Shown here: in pieces, positions 33,857 to 46,941 of the stretch
Layout: each line of letters opens with the position of its first letter
Numbering within the stretch: the first letter of the stretch is position 1
NCBI GenBank assembly: GCA_025603075.1
Contig: MU626287.1
Span: 62,001 to 126,000 of the forward strand
Direction: 5' to 3'
Length of the DNA: 64,000 nucleotides
DNA from: Neoconidiobolus thromboides FSU 785
Lineage: Eukaryota > Entomophthoromycota > Entomophthoromycetes > Entomophthorales > Neoconidiobolaceae
Translations under genes and position numbers: made by a program
Notes under the pieces: model-generated
The model's database searches: none
The model's input: the letters and a program-made list of their open reading frames with translations, nothing else
What the model was told of the DNA's origin: nothing

Positions 33857-35075
33857 CAAATATATCAAAGAGCGAATTCTATATTTCAAAAGTCAAGTAA
33901 AATTCTCAAACTAACAAATGAAAAGTGAATGAACTATATTAAAGTTAAGCGGAGGGCTGTTCTTTGTTAGCTTTAATAATGGGATCTAAGCTCAGAATTT
34001 ATTCCACACCCAAAAATAACCCACAATTCGAATTGATCCACCAATTTTTTTGATAATAAAAATAGATTTATTACAATATCTCAATATATTAATTTTAATA
34101 TATTGTTATAAATTTTTCAAATGATTATATAAATTTTATCATTTTCACCAATCATTACATTAATTTTTACAATGCGTTTAATTCGATTACCCCTGAAATG
34201 ATAAAACCAGTTCGTTTGGTCTGGTGTTTATCAATCCTTGTTATTTACAATCATTTATTTTTTTAGTATAATTTTAAATATACACATGTAAAAATAAATA
34301 ACTAACTATAACGATAAAGGATATATATAATAAACAAATTCATTTTTTAAATTTTTATATTTACTATTTTTAAAATACATTTGTTTTATATAAAGCTCTA
34401 TTATTGTAAAAAACTGTTAGCTGAAAAAATATTCTATTAAATTAAAAGAGCATAGTTATTGGGACAGTACTTTAAGCAAAATAATCAAAAAAGCAACCCT
34501 TGACTTAACCTCATCAGCTTTTATACTGGGAGAAATAGAACTATATTTAGTGCTCCATTAATGGAAAACACCTACTACTAAATAGAAATCATCTAATTAA
34601 TAAGGCCCCCTGCTTCATTTATAAAACATTTAAACAATAATTAATTTATTATTAACAAAGATCCCATAGAGATAGTTTCAAATAATCCATAACCTGAAGA
34701 CTAAAAACTAAATCATATTATGCATGATAGTAGTAAAAACCCTCTTAAAGTATTGGTATTAAATTAACCTACTATATATATAATTGTTTTCTAGCTTTGG
34801 GATGTCTTTTATGTTATGGGGGTTTAACAGAGCTTGTAATAAACATTGATTTATAGTAACGTTTATACATTGTAATAGTTAAGAACTTTATATAACTTTA
34901 GAAAGGATTTTATTAGAATCTTCATAATAAAATTGGCTCAGCTATATATGGACCTTAGACTTAGTTGATCGAAAAAAATAGCTAAAAAATTGCTCTCAGT
35001 ATATATGTGTAAAGATAACTTGAAAGATGATTATTTATAGAATATACTTATGAGTCTTGTAATATTGAATAGAGC

Positions 35076-35178
35076 ATTTGGGAATGTATTTTTATATTTA
35101 AGAAATTTACTAGCAATTTTTCCACTCAAACAGCACTTAAAAGATGGAAAAAGCGATAAAGCCAAAAAAACCTCCATT
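35076..35178 (+). repeat. MITE copy 13
   Basis: ATTTGGGAATGTATTTTTATATT ends shortened on the right (CCAAAAAAACCTCCATTTT); core CACTCAAACAGCACTTAAAAG. Confidence 0.82.
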
Positions 35179-35659
35179 TTAACAAATAGATTATCTTTAA
35201 CAATATTTAAATAAAATGTTTTGATAATTTATTGATTTAATAAATCTAAAAGTTTTGACAATTTTTTTATGGCTTCTAATATATTAGAAAGTTAAATGTA
35301 TTTATATAGTTAAACGTTTATTAAAATTTGTTTCTGATATGAAAAGTTATTTTTCAACATAAATAAAACATAATTTATTGAAAGCTATACATTTATTTTG
35401 TTTTTTTATTTTGTTTTATTTTTAATTTTTGATTTAACTTAATTTTAATTTGTATTTAATAAGCAAATAATAATAAACAAAAGTATAATGACAATAGTTA
35501 AATATAAAGCAAAAATAAACAGTGATAAACTAGACGATATAAAATAATAACAAGACAATTTAAATAATAGCAAAATTACAATAAAGTAAACAAGTAAATC
35601 ATAGCAAGATAAAGAAATATAAAATAGTAAAAGCAGTGATAGTATCAAATATCATTGTA

Positions 35660-35764
35660 TATGGAGACATCTTTTTTTTGTTTAAAAAATTTGCTAGCAT
35701 TTTTTCAGCTCAGTAGCACTTATAAGTGGAAAAGGTGATAAAATCAAAAAATATATCCCCCTAT
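35660..35764 (+). repeat. MITE copy 14 (diverged)
   Basis: TATGGAGACATCTTTTTTTTG ... AAAAATATATCCCCCTA; core altered to CAGCTCAGTAGCACTTATAAG. Confidence 0.78.
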
Positions 35765-35848
35765 CGTTTTTTGATATCATTATTATTACAAACTTTACTA
35801 TTAGATTTTAATTATATGATGTTGGACAATAGAGTAAACGTTTCTAAT

Positions 35849-35936
35849 ATTTGAGGATGTTTTGGTTTCCTTACTTTTTCCATTTATAGTGGAAAAATTG
35901 TTAGTAAATTTCTTAAATATAAAAATACACCCCCTT
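35849..35936 (-). repeat. MITE copy 15 with internal deletion
   Basis: Reverse orientation: ATTTGAGGATGTTTTGG ... AAAAATACACCCCC. The centre (CTTTTAAGCGCTATTTGAG) is missing, so TTTTTCCATTTATAGTGG joins the two half-cores directly. Confidence 0.8.
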
Positions 35937-37153
35937 GCTTTTTTTCCACTTCTTTCACTAATTTACTAAATAACAATTTAACTTTTATAGCTAATATAAT
36001 GGAAACAGTGACTTACATCTATACTACAATTAAATTACTACTGTTATAATATCACTTTAAGTACACTAAACTTTATTTTATGAGTTACTACATAAATATA
36101 AATTTCAATTAACATCGTAACATTTCTAATTTAATTTTTAAAAAAATATTCTCAACTATCTAAGAATCACCACTTGATATCAGTTTTTCATTAATAGTGT
36201 ATATAAAAACAAATTTAATAACTAGTTACTAGCATTAATGAACTTTATATTATTCAATTAACTAATTTAAAATATCTGACTTCTTATAAAGTAAGTTTAA
36301 TAAAGCTTATATTTCTAAAATTATATATTTAAAAATACCTAAAACTTAGAATTTTTAAAGGTTTATTATTATAAATTGCTTAGCAATAATAAAAAAGTAA
36401 CTCCTTTTTCTAATGACGCTTATTCCACTTATGTAGTCTTTTGAATAAAGTCACTTAAACTTTGAGAATAAGCACATCAATCAATAATAGATTTGATTTT
36501 ATATTATTAAACAAAACTAAAAATTCCATTAAATGTTTTTTTCATTAGTATTACAAAAGTATATTTCAGGTTACGTTACTCTTCTAAAAACAAAAATAAA
36601 ATAATTTTAATTCTTAAATAAAAACTATCACTAATATAATTAGCATTTAAAACCCTATTAACACTAGGAATTACTACTAGCATTTACTAACTCTATAAAT
36701 TTAATTTTTCCACTATTTAGTCTTAGTTGACCTACTGCTTCTCCTTTAATTTTACATCACATCCCAAAACGACTAATTCATTAGCAATTAGAGACTATAA
36801 AATTTAATAAAAATAAACGGTTGCTTGGGGTAACGTCAATTGTCCAATAAACAATAGCACCGAGTCAACCAATAGAAACTTTCTTTAAAGCAGTAAGCTT
36901 AATTTAAGTTACACAATAATGATCCCACAAAATTTTGATGAGATGGGTTAAACTAAATTCTAAATCAATACAAATATAAAATAAATTAAACTTTATTTGT
37001 TAAGAGTACAGCGCAAATGAAAACAAGGGGAAGGAAAACCAAAGGTTTAAAAAAATATTGTGCTGAAAAATTACATTACGCAAGGGAAGAAAACAGTGGA
37101 ATTCTATTAAATTAATTTTGCAATATAGAATAGGTTAAGTTCATAAATTAAGT

Positions 37154-37825
37154 TTAAGCTTCCTTTGGTTCTACAATAGAAGTCATAGGAGCATCTGGAG
37201 GAGTGGCGGCACCATTACTAGTGTTTCCAAGATTGAAACTGATAAATTCAGCTTCACTCATGGTTTTATGTAAAAAGCAACAACGCTTACCATAAGGGCA
37301 ATAACCGTGTTCCCAAAAGTTTTTACAAAGGATAGATTTATATTTAGGGTGACGAGCAACTGGGCGTAATTCATGGAAACCGTGAGCAAATTTACATTTT
37401 TTGTTATAACGGCAATATCCAGTAGCCATAAAAGAGTCGCACATTTCGGTCTTGTAAAGGGTAACTGATTTAACTGGGGAATCTTCAGAAGAATCTGATC
37501 CATCAGAAACTGAAGGGGTCTCTGATTGAACTGATTTATTGTCATCATCATCCATTCCAAGAAGTTGGATAACATTGTCCTTAACTAATTCCATCTCTTT
37601 ATCTAACTTCATATTCTTAATTCGTTCAATAAATGAGTCAGAAACTAAATCTTCATGTTCATCCTCACCATCATCTTTTGGCTTGAAAATGGCACTAGGG
37701 TCAATAGCAACGGCATATGGATTCCATCCTGGGTTTGATAAGTCATTACTTGCTTTTGAGCCACAGTCTTTAAAGGCAGAAAGTTTGTTGGTGTTAGGAT
37801 TGATTTGACCAGCGGAGAGCATCAT
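37154..37825 (-). CDS. Tandem CCCH zinc-finger mRNA-binding protein (TTP/TIS11 type)
   Basis: Intronless, 223 residues. Two C-x8-C-x5-C-x3-H fingers ([20 protein letters not shown] and [20 protein letters not shown]) are each preceded by the YKTEMC/YKSILC lead-in and separated by 18 residues, as in tristetraprolin/TIS11/Zfs1. These proteins bind UAUUUA-type AU-rich elements and recruit deadenylases. The N-terminal ~120 residues are acidic and contain a Ser-rich stretch ([16 protein letters not shown]) that may be phosphorylated. The gene stands alone in a ~7.8-kb gene-poor stretch, with long flanking non-coding DNA that may include regulatory UTRs. Confidence 0.93.
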   Translation of the reverse strand: MMLSAGQINPNTNKLSAFKDCGSKASNDLSNPGWNPYAVAIDPSAIFKPKDDGEDEHEDLVSDSFIERIKNMKLDKEMELVKDNVIQLLGMDDDDNKSVQSETPSVSDGSDSSEDSPVKSVTLYKTEMCDSFMATGYCRYNKKCKFAHGFHELRPVARHPKYKSILCKNFWEHGYCPYGKRCCFLHKTMSEAEFISFNLGNTSNGAATPPDAPMTSIVEPKEA

Positions 37826-40800
37826 GGTATTAAATAAATTATTAACAGTAAAAGAAATTTACAGCAAAAAGAAATGTTTTAGTAATATAAATACTTTTTA
37901 AAAAATTAATTGAATTTTCAAAAAATAATCAAAATTACTTGGCTTATATACTTTTGAAATTGAATTGAGAACTTATCTATACCCAAATTAATCCATGCTG
38001 TAAAATGCTATTCCTCAATTTTGATTGGCTTAGATATTAAAAACTTCAATTTAGCTGATGGAATAGTGGGTTATATTTTTAATAGGCTTAGAAAAGTGAG
38101 AATGTGGGGCCATATAAGGAAAATTCAGAAAGGAGCTGATTGGATAGACCTTAAAATACATTATGAAACTTAATTTGATTGGGTTTAATTAAATTGGGGA
38201 ACTTGATTTTTATTTTTATAATCATCCAGTTTTTTATTCTTCTAATATTTAATTCAAAAATTTGACCGTACATTTCATAAAAATATCTTCGTCATTAGCC
38301 CTAGATCGTCTTTATTTAGAAATTTTGCATCACTTAAACTCTCGATTTTTTTTTATTGAGTCCCCATTTTTTTAATCACTATTTAGAATTTAATTGGTCG
38401 ATTATTTGTCATTTACGCTTCGATTCCAATCAATCCAATAATAGTGCTTAGCTATCAAATTCATTGGAACTCGAATTACAACTATGATCTAATCTGCTTG
38501 GATTTGTTTTCATTTAAAGTAATAAGATCATTGATTTTGGATTTTGCTAGTAACTGAAAGAATAATATTACATGTACTCTAAAGTTTACAAAATTTAGGT
38601 CTGCTAATCTATATTTAGCAGTACTAAATTGTATTTTAAAAACGAATGACTACGTTATTAAATTAGTACTAATTGTTATACAATTAAATCTATAATGTCA
38701 ATATTATTGGCGCTTTAGGACAAGAGGTTTAAAATTAGTGGATTTAATTAATTAAGAAAGATGATTCAACCTTTATTTTTAATTTTTGATTGGAAGAAAA
38801 ATGTTGCGTGAAATCATACTATTCCGAAATTTTAAGGGAAACAGCAAATTGTATTTAACCATTGCCATAAAAGAAGGAATTAGTTATCGAGTTGATTTTA
38901 ATTATTCTTTAATCGCAGAGAAAGTGGTTCAAACTTGAATAGCAAAAATAGGGCATACAAATAAAAAAGAACTGTAATAATTGTTAAGACAGAATTTGAG
39001 TAAGTTATTATCCAAAATTAAGGTTATACAATGAAGAACTTAAGTAGAAATCAAGTGATATACTATTAAAATTGTTATATATAATTTATATATTTGATTG
39101 ATAATGAGTCTAAAGTAAAATCCTAATATCATTTTGAATGATTTCAAATAAATCCTTGGTTTATGGTATTAGATAGCGGTTTTCGAGAGATTAATAACGT
39201 AAACAGTTATGTGCATCAATTCTTGGGTTAATGTTTCAATTCGAATTATGGTACACTGTTTTAGTTACTGCTCATTATACTGGTTACACCACTAATATAA
39301 TTCCAAGTAGTTCATGCAATTCAAACTTGATAGTAAAAGCATAATAAAATATCATATAAAAAATTTAAGCTATTTCATTATAGTTAATCTTAAAATGTAC
39401 TATTTTTAACTTTCTAATTAGTGTCATTGAAAGAGTAATAATATCGGAAAATAATTGTTTTCAGGAGTGTTAAAACTTGATAAACAAGTCCTATAAATTG
39501 AGCATATAAAAAGTAAATTAAACCAGAGTCTTGATCAATAAGTATTAAATTAATGACATACTCTTATTTAAAAATATTGCAAAATTACTAAGGATTCTAT
39601 TAATTATTTTAAATCATTAATATAATAATTTTAATAAAATAGTTTTATTCCTAAATTAAGTAAATGTATTATTCATTTATCAATAAGAACTTGATGACGA
39701 CGATTACAATCTTACATCAAGTAATTATTATTTATGGAAGTATGTTTATAATTATGGAAACCTTTAGTTTAATGTTCTAATAAAAACTAATAGAAACTCA
39801 ATTTGTCTTACTTATTTTCCTCTTATTTATTTTTAAATATCCTTATAATTTAACTCACAGTAAGGAATATATTGCTACATTTATAAAATTAGTTTAAAAC
39901 TATACCACAAACAGATTTGTATGAATTTTTGCTTAATCTTATTACCTTAATCATATTAATTTTCAATAATCTTTCTATATGAAATTTAGTTTTAATTTTT
40001 AAATATCCCCATTAAATAAAAGTCAAATAAACATAAAATTTGAAAATAAAACTAAAATTAAGGAAACAGTAACGAATTGCTATCTAATATACAAACTGAA
40101 TCTTATTAGAAATTATCTTTTGAGTTTATACACATCACCTTAAATTAAGTTGATAATGATATTTAATTTTTATTTTTTAAAAATAAAAAAATAAAATAAA
40201 GATAAAAGTATAATAGTAACCAAAAAAACCGAAAACAGTCAGAAGGTAACTAATTGATATTTAATATGAGTTAGTTTTAACCCGAAATTCGGATCAGTCA
40301 GGGTATTTATTGTCTGATGGTAAATATTCAGGTTGTTATATTACATTATAATCGGCTTATTATTTTTGGAAAAACATATGAGGGTGTTTTTTTTGGTTTT
40401 ATCACTTTTTCTATCTTTTAAGCGCTATTTGAGTGGAAAAATTATTAGTAAAAGTCTTAAACATAAAAATACATCCCCATATTATATTTTCATTTCTAAA
40501 ACGAGAAGTTTTTAAATTTTTATAAAACTTTCAATATGTTGACATTTTTTACAACAATTAATAATGCTCAGAAAATAAAAAATGAAACCAGAAAAAAGAT
40601 CACTATATTAGTTAAATGTAAAGTTTCAGACAATGAAGGTTGATGGAATACTAGTTAATGCTCACTCATATACTTATCTCACAATAATTTAAAATATTGT
40701 TAAACTAGCTGATGTATTTTGGCATCTTTGAATCTTAAACAAATATATCTTTATAGGCTTTTATAATAGTATGAGTAGTGTGAAAGTAGTATTCAGTGGT

Positions 40801-41591
40801 TAGAGTTAAAAAAGCAGTTTTTTGCTTAATTAACTGACTGTAATTCAAAAGGTCTTAGTTGATATAATTAAAATAGGCTTTAATAAAAATAACATATAAC
40901 AAACTTTGCACTATATAAAATAAATAAAAGATACTACTATAAAAATTATATAAAATATTATAAGATTTATTAGTTTTATTAAAGGTATAATGTTAGAAAA
41001 CAATTCAATTAAAAATCTTGAGTTGTTATGTTGAAAACTCTGTTTTATATTCTAATTGGGTAGATATATACATGGAACACAGTAGCAACTGTAATTTATT
41101 ATTGTAATTCCCAAATATAGATATCAAAATGAGGAGATAATGTTCTTTGGAATTAGATAGTAGATATTCTTACAGCAAATCGAAATAAGAAACTCTGAAT
41201 TGATTGTACCACATGAACCATAATCAATTATAAAGCTGAAAGTAATATTTCATGGTAATTAAATAACTTATTAAGAAAATAGAATAGAGCTTATAGAAGG
41301 TAAATCCAATTTTTACCCATGAAATAGAATAACTAAAACGCTTGGTTGGATGAGACTGAGTTGTTCTTCTCACAGTATATATTTTGTTTGCTGACAGACT
41401 CAGCTTGAAACATGTTATTATACTTTGAGTTTTTATTTTTATTTTATTCACAAAATTATTACATTTAAAATTTTAAAACCTCCTTTTAACCAATAGAATA
41501 AGATTGAGGTCTATCTCTTAAAAATGAAGGTATATTCGAAACTTCAAATAAAATATTTTTACTATTTTCTTTCTATTTATTCTATACTTAA
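37826..41591. other. Gene desert with MITE copy 16
   Basis: No open frame, exon chain or RNA gene supported. Contains the promoter side of the CCCH gene and one MITE at 40377-40481. Confidence 0.5.
40377..40481 (-). repeat. MITE copy 16
   Basis: Reverse orientation: TATGAGGGTGTTTTTTTTGG ... ATAAAAATACATCCCCATA, with intact AAGCGCTATTTGAGTGG core. Confidence 0.9.
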
Positions 41592-42950
41592 ATGTCAACC
41601 AAATTTGACTAACTACCAAACATTATGCTAGAAAAGGTATTTTCACTATTGGAACCAAATGAGTTGTTTAATTATCGGATGTTAAATAAATAGATTAAAA
41701 TTATTAATTATCTCGTTAACAAAAAATAATGAATTCAGTTTACTGCTCATCTTAGAAGTATTCAAAGTATTAAAATTTTTTTGTCAAAGAGAATCCGGTA
41801 TTAGCGAAGCATATATATATGCAATAACGACCTTAAATACATAAATTGTTATCAAAATACAACATTTATGGATTATATTGCTTTTTTTAGTGGCGACAAT
41901 AATAATACTAGTATAAAGATGAAGTAGAAGTTAAACTCACAAACCTAAAAAGGTTACTTAGATATTCTTACAAAATGATCAAGTCCTTAGCTTTTTGATA
42001 ATTGTTTATATCTGGTTAAAGGTTTATATCCGGTTAAAGCCCTTATAAGTGAGGAAGGTAATATAATTCTTAACGAGATGATCGATTATCATAGTCTAAA
42101 GTAATTTAAGATTGCTTATGTTCTATTCGAAGGACGATTTCCATCTTGATGACTTGAATTTACTTAAGATGAGATTCAACAGATTAAAAAGATTAATTTT
42201 ACCCATTTCTGGAATCCTTTTCACTTCTATCAGATTCAATCCCAATTTAAATTTTAATATTAACTTATAATTCGAAGTTAGCCAAAATTCCAAAGACTTT
42301 GATATCAGCTGTTTAGGAAACCTATAAAAATCGAAAAGTATATAATCAATTGATTATTGTGACCATTTTTTTTAGATTGAACGAGAGAGATGATAATAAT
42401 ATAAGTCTTGTTGAATGGAATACTATTGTTCTTTGTGTGACCTTGGTCTAATATATCCAGTTGATCATGGTTTCATGAAATTGTCCACTTTAAAAGAATT
42501 GATCATTAAAGAATTTTTAATAGGAGTTTTAAAAGTAAATTACTTATTTTCAAACGTTGAAAAGATTAAAGTTAATAATGATAATTCAATTCAATATGAA
42601 TTTATAAGACAAATTATTTTGGAAAAGCTTGATAATCATCATCGAGATTTAGAGCTTATTTTCTATCTTTATTTCCAAACCTTGAGGCAATTGACATTTT
42701 GAATATTTGTTCTAATTATGTAAGTAATTCAATGAGTGATACCCTTACGATCTCTCTCTCTGATCTATCGAATAATATAGGACCAATAATGAATGCTTTA
42801 AGGGCAATACTAAGTCATCTAGCCCCTTTTGACTCTATTCCTAATGCATCCAATATTTTTTTACAAAGACCTACTATTTCACAATATCAGCCTAAAGTCC
42901 TAATATTTATAATAATGAAGTTTCTAATCAAATTCAAAGTCCTGTATTAA
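41592..42950 (+). pseudogene. Decayed F-box/LRR-like gene
   Basis: Clearly related to the two intact F-box genes at 51.3-55.2 kb: MSTKFD-stop-LPNIMLE matches their FDQLPDIVLE, ELFNYRMLNK matches ELFNYRLLNK, and DISCLGNL and FMKLSTLKEL are kept. The C-terminal part is recognisable at 42415-42702 and 42699-42950 in different frames. It has in-frame stops at 41607, 41691, 41753, 41771 and 42324 and at least two frameshifts (one just after residue ~45). Four of the stops fall where at least one intact relative has CAA (Gln). No intact product can be made. Confidence 0.85.
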
Positions 42951-44034
42951 TAAAAACAAAACAGCTTATTATTATTTTAATTTTATTATTTATTATCTAC
43001 TATTTGGATTTCAATATTGTTTTATTATGCTATTTTTTATTGTTAAAAAAAGAACTTAAAATTGAATTAATTCCTTCAATATATTAGGTTTAGTAATGTT
43101 ATGTATATATTTACTAAGTTACACCCTTTATAAAAGCCTTTATTTCTTCTATAAGACTCTAAACTTTACACAATAATATTATTTTCTTTTAAGTTAACCT
43201 TTATCTTTTTTACAATTCCTTTATCAATCATACTCACTCTTCACGTTTAATGAGAAATTTTGTAGATTAACAAAAGAAAAAGAAGCTCATTTTATCTTAT
43301 TACTTGGGGATGTATTTTTGTATTTAACAATTTTACTAGTAATTTTTCCACTCAAATAGCGCTTAAAAGATGGAAAAAGTAATGAAGCCAAAAAAAACAC
43401 TCCTACTTCTTCTTCTTCTTTTAGTATTATCAAATTGCTATCTTGAATTCCTATATTAATATAAAATTCTATTGATTTATTTTTATCTCTTGTCTTTTAA
43501 TATCATTTATTATTAAATATTGAAATTTACATTTCAAATAAAATCAATTATGATTTTAGCCTTAGAAGATAATATAAGGGTTGAATCATATCTCTCAATT
43601 ATTATAAAAATAAGAAAGTAATATAGATACTTAATATTAAATATTGAATATCTAAGATAAACTAGAATTTTAGGATAGTAATAAACTTATAGTTGATTAA
43701 AATTCAAGTGAACAAAGTGTACTAATAGATAATTAAAAGAGATCTATACTTTAAGTTGAAGATTATTTGAGAGATACTAGGTTATGGAATACATATAAAT
43801 TAACTTAATACAAATCGTTAAACTATTTTTAATTTATTTCGGTTTTAAAATTAAATTAAATTTAACACTTGCTAAAATTAGTTAAATTTAATAATTAAAC
43901 TAAACTTTAATCAATATCATTTGATTTAACTAAAATATGGGTAATAAAATAAAAGTATATATAAAAATAATAATTTAAAAATAAAAAAATATAAACAAAA
44001 ATTCAATACTAAACTAATATTAATAACCTAAATA
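42951..44034. other. Intergenic with MITE copy 17
   Basis: AT-rich and without coding signal apart from the MITE at 43312-43406. Confidence 0.55.
43312..43406 (+). repeat. MITE copy 17
   Basis: CTTGGGGATGTATTTTTGTA ... AAAAAAACACTCCTACTT; ~360 bp downstream of the F-box pseudogene. Confidence 0.85.
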
Positions 44035-44184
44035 ATGACTAACATAATTTATAAATTTACATTAATTTTATTAATTTCCAGTTTTATTCTATCTTTTTTT
44101 CGTCCAAATAGTATTATAGATTATTATAATCAACAAGAAGAAAATAATAAAAATAACAATCACAATCATAACAATCAAGTTTAA
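44035..44184 (+). CDS. Possible 49-residue single-span membrane microprotein
   Basis: A start codon is followed by a hydrophobic segment (FTLILLISSFILSFF), a short RPNSIIDYY junction and an Asn/His-rich tail (NNKNNNHNHNNQV) before TAA. The layout is that of a small signal-anchored protein. It cannot be tied to a family, and in AT-rich DNA such a frame could be fortuitous. It converges with the 721-residue gene (119-bp gap). Confidence 0.3.
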   Translation: MTNIIYKFTLILLISSFILSFFRPNSIIDYYNQQEENNKNNNHNHNNQV

Positions 44185-44303
44185 TCCTCAAGCTCCTTTC
44201 TCTCCTGTCCTCTATCCTTTACTATAAGCAATAACTCATAAACTTACTAAACAGATCCTAAAAATAGATTGTTATTAATATCTTTTATTCATCTAGACTG
44301 TAT

Positions 44304-46843
44304 CTAGCTTACTAATACTTTATTATCTATCCAGTCTTTAAACGTTAAATCAAATCTATTAAAATCTTTACTTAATAAAATAAATTGTTTTAAACTCATT
44401 TTGTTCAATATTAATTGTGAATTAAATGGTGTAAATAATCCTAGATTATTTAAAAATAATTCATGTTGGCTTAATTCCTTAACTAACCATGTTCGATCTT
44501 GCCATGTAACTGAATTGGTATTGTAAGCTTGATTACTGATATGTCGAATTAGAAATATTGTCATTGGTGTTGAATAGGAATAATAAATAGTTATTAATTT
44601 ATTAAATTTATTATTATTATTATTATTATTATATTCTTTTTCAATTTGATTTAATTGAGTATAAAATAGATTTAAATTCAATTGAATAGGTTGTGTTAAA
44701 TAAGTTGTATTAAATTCAAAATCAATTTTTTGAATTTCAAATATAATAGTTAACTTAGATACTATTAATAAAGCTAATTTAATAAAACTAATTAAATGAT
44801 ATATCCCTTTTCTACCATTATGAATTTGATATAAGTCACGTAATTTATGTATTTTTATCCCATTTAATTCATCTAATATAAAATCAAATGCTGGATTATC
44901 AATATTTATATTATTAAATAAATTCTATTTATATATTAATAAATAATAAACATAAATATAATAGTTATTACCCTTATAGTTAAGTTTCTTGGTATAACTT
45001 CAATATTGTAAATTGATAATTTCTTGATAAAATTTCGATTTAATATAAATTTTTCATTTATAAAATAAATATATTTTTGTTTTTTATCAATTTCATAATT
45101 ATGAACATCAATTTGAATCTCTTTTTCAGTATTTTTTTGAATTAGTTCTAATGTAATTATTTTTATTTATTTACTATTAACAAATAATAATACCTTCTTT
45201 TAATGAAATTGATTTATATTTTTTTATTTGTGTAATATAATTAAATACATCAATTTTTTCATTATTTATTATTATTGTTTCATTTTTTCTTTTATATTGA
45301 TTTAAAGTATTAAAGTTAGGTATTAAAAGTGGTGATTCATTTTCAAATATGTTTTTGTTAGGTTGATCCATTTTTCTTATAATATTTCGAAATTTTATTC
45401 TCTTCTTTTTATTAATAAATGGATCTTTTACTTTATCATTAATTGCTTGATATTGTTGATCTTTATTTGAAATTGAATTTATAAATAATCTTTCACATTC
45501 TTTTATTAACTCTTTACTATTATTAATAAAATGATTTTGATTTTGATATGGATTGTCAATTATATAGTGAATGTAATTTGCTAAATAATGTATTAATATG
45601 ATACAATATAAAAATTTAGCTTACTTTTTAAATCTAATAAATTTTTGTATTTAAGGTTATTTAATGAATATTTTAATTGATCATTCATAAACTCCAAATA
45701 GCCACATTTAAGTACTTCTATATCATTGTTATTTGAATTTCCAAAATGACTATTAAAAGTATCATCGTCAGTTGATATTTGTTTTCTTAAAGTATTGTTT
45801 ATCAATAAATTTAACTGAGTTAATTCTATATTTATACTGTTAATATTTAATAGATATACATGTTTTAACTTATACCGAGTTTAATATTATTTATATTCTT
45901 ATTATCTTTTAAAAAGTAATTTTGTATATCTGTTTTAAAATCAATTTTATTCCTACTAAAATATAAGTAAAGCATTAAAATGAACATGTAAAACCTTAAA
46001 TCAAGTTTCGGTTCTACCATATATTTGCTTGTATCATTAACTTCATTATTATTATCTGCTTCAAACATTGAACCTAAACTTTGTAATGCTTTATATTGAT
46101 TCACTAAACTACCGTTTAAAGCTAATTTCAATTTTATAGGAAGTTCAAGTTCTACATTGATTTCCAATTCTAAATCAAAAGTAAGGATTGAAATATCAAA
46201 ACTTAATTATATACCCTTTAAATAAAGTTTTCTTTCTAATAATCTTCTTAAATAGATTCTAATATCATGATTCAGATTAAATCTAATAAAAGTTAATAAA
46301 TGTTATAGTACTTCTATTGTTACTTTGGATTTGGATTATTTTTTATACAAATTATTTCACTTTCTATTTCTATTACATCTTTTTTCTTTAAAATAAGGAT
46401 ATCATTGACTTTGTCATCAAATAGTTTTGGTGGACTATATATTAATTCATCCAATTTAACAGGGACTAAATAAAAAGGTTGTTCTTATCTAATTAAAAGA
46501 TTGTTTAAATTTGTTACATCCTTACCATAATAAACCTGATTTAATATCTTTTTAAACTCATGAACTTGCTTACATCTTATTCTTGAACCATTTTGATTAA
46601 ATATTGAATGCTTTAGTTTTAATTCTAATTGATCAAACTCTGTATATTCTTTAATCTTATTCATTGATAGATCCCCAAACTTTAATACTATTTTATTACA
46701 TAACGCCAATTCATAGCCTAATTATTAGTATATTGAATTTAATATAATAAATATTTACTAGTTGACATTAAGTTCAACCCTTGTATACACCTCCTCAATT
46801 CCAAATCTTGAATATTGTTATATCTATTATCATCCACCATCAT
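44304..46843 (-). CDS. 721-residue protein, unrecognised, nine exons
   Basis: Exons 46843-46759, 46717-46526, 46465-46324, 46282-46215, 46169-45876, 45825-45625, 45580-45194, 45147-44972 and 44924-44304 join in phase (2166 nt). No family is recognised. The protein is rich in Asn, Ile, Lys and Leu and begins MMVDDNRYNNIQDLELRRC. It has charged helical stretches (HDIRIYLRRLLERKLYLKEL, ELEINVELELPIKLKL), a hydrophobic but probably buried segment (YHLISFIKLALLIVS), an Asn7 run, and WQDRTWLVKELSQHELF near the C-terminus. There is no signal peptide or convincing membrane span. The strict phase agreement across eight introns argues that it is real. A fast-evolving subunit of a conserved complex (for example Mediator) is possible but not shown. 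Its start is 98 bp from the divergent TMEM234 gene. Confidence 0.7.
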
Positions 46844-46941
46844 TAATACAATTTTCCAATTTATAAAAAAGAAATAAACAATTTAATAATTTCAAATTCC
46901 AAAAAAGACAATCAAATCATAATCAAAAGTTCAAATTTAAA
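46844..46941. promoter_or_regulatory. Short bidirectional promoter
   Basis: Only 98 bp separate the start codons of two divergently transcribed genes (721-residue protein on minus, TMEM234 homologue on plus), so they must share promoter DNA. No specific motif is claimed. Confidence 0.45.

Larger units (their letters stand above)
33593..37153. other. Long intergenic region with three MITEs
   Basis: The first ~300 bp form the eEF2 promoter side (CCAAT motifs listed separately). MITE copies 13-15 lie at 35.1-35.9 kb. No exon series, tRNA or other RNA gene could be recognised in the remaining ~3 kb. Confidence 0.5.

Noticed and set aside
41224-41451. 75-codon minus-strand frame upstream of the F-box pseudogene
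   Set aside because: No conserved motif, no neighbouring exons, and composition like surrounding non-coding DNA.
41592-42950. Stop codon reassignment (TAA/TAG read as Gln) suggested by stops at Gln positions
   Set aside because: All other genes end at TAA, TAG or TGA at the expected place and use CAA/CAG for Gln, and this copy also has frameshifts, so decay is the better explanation.
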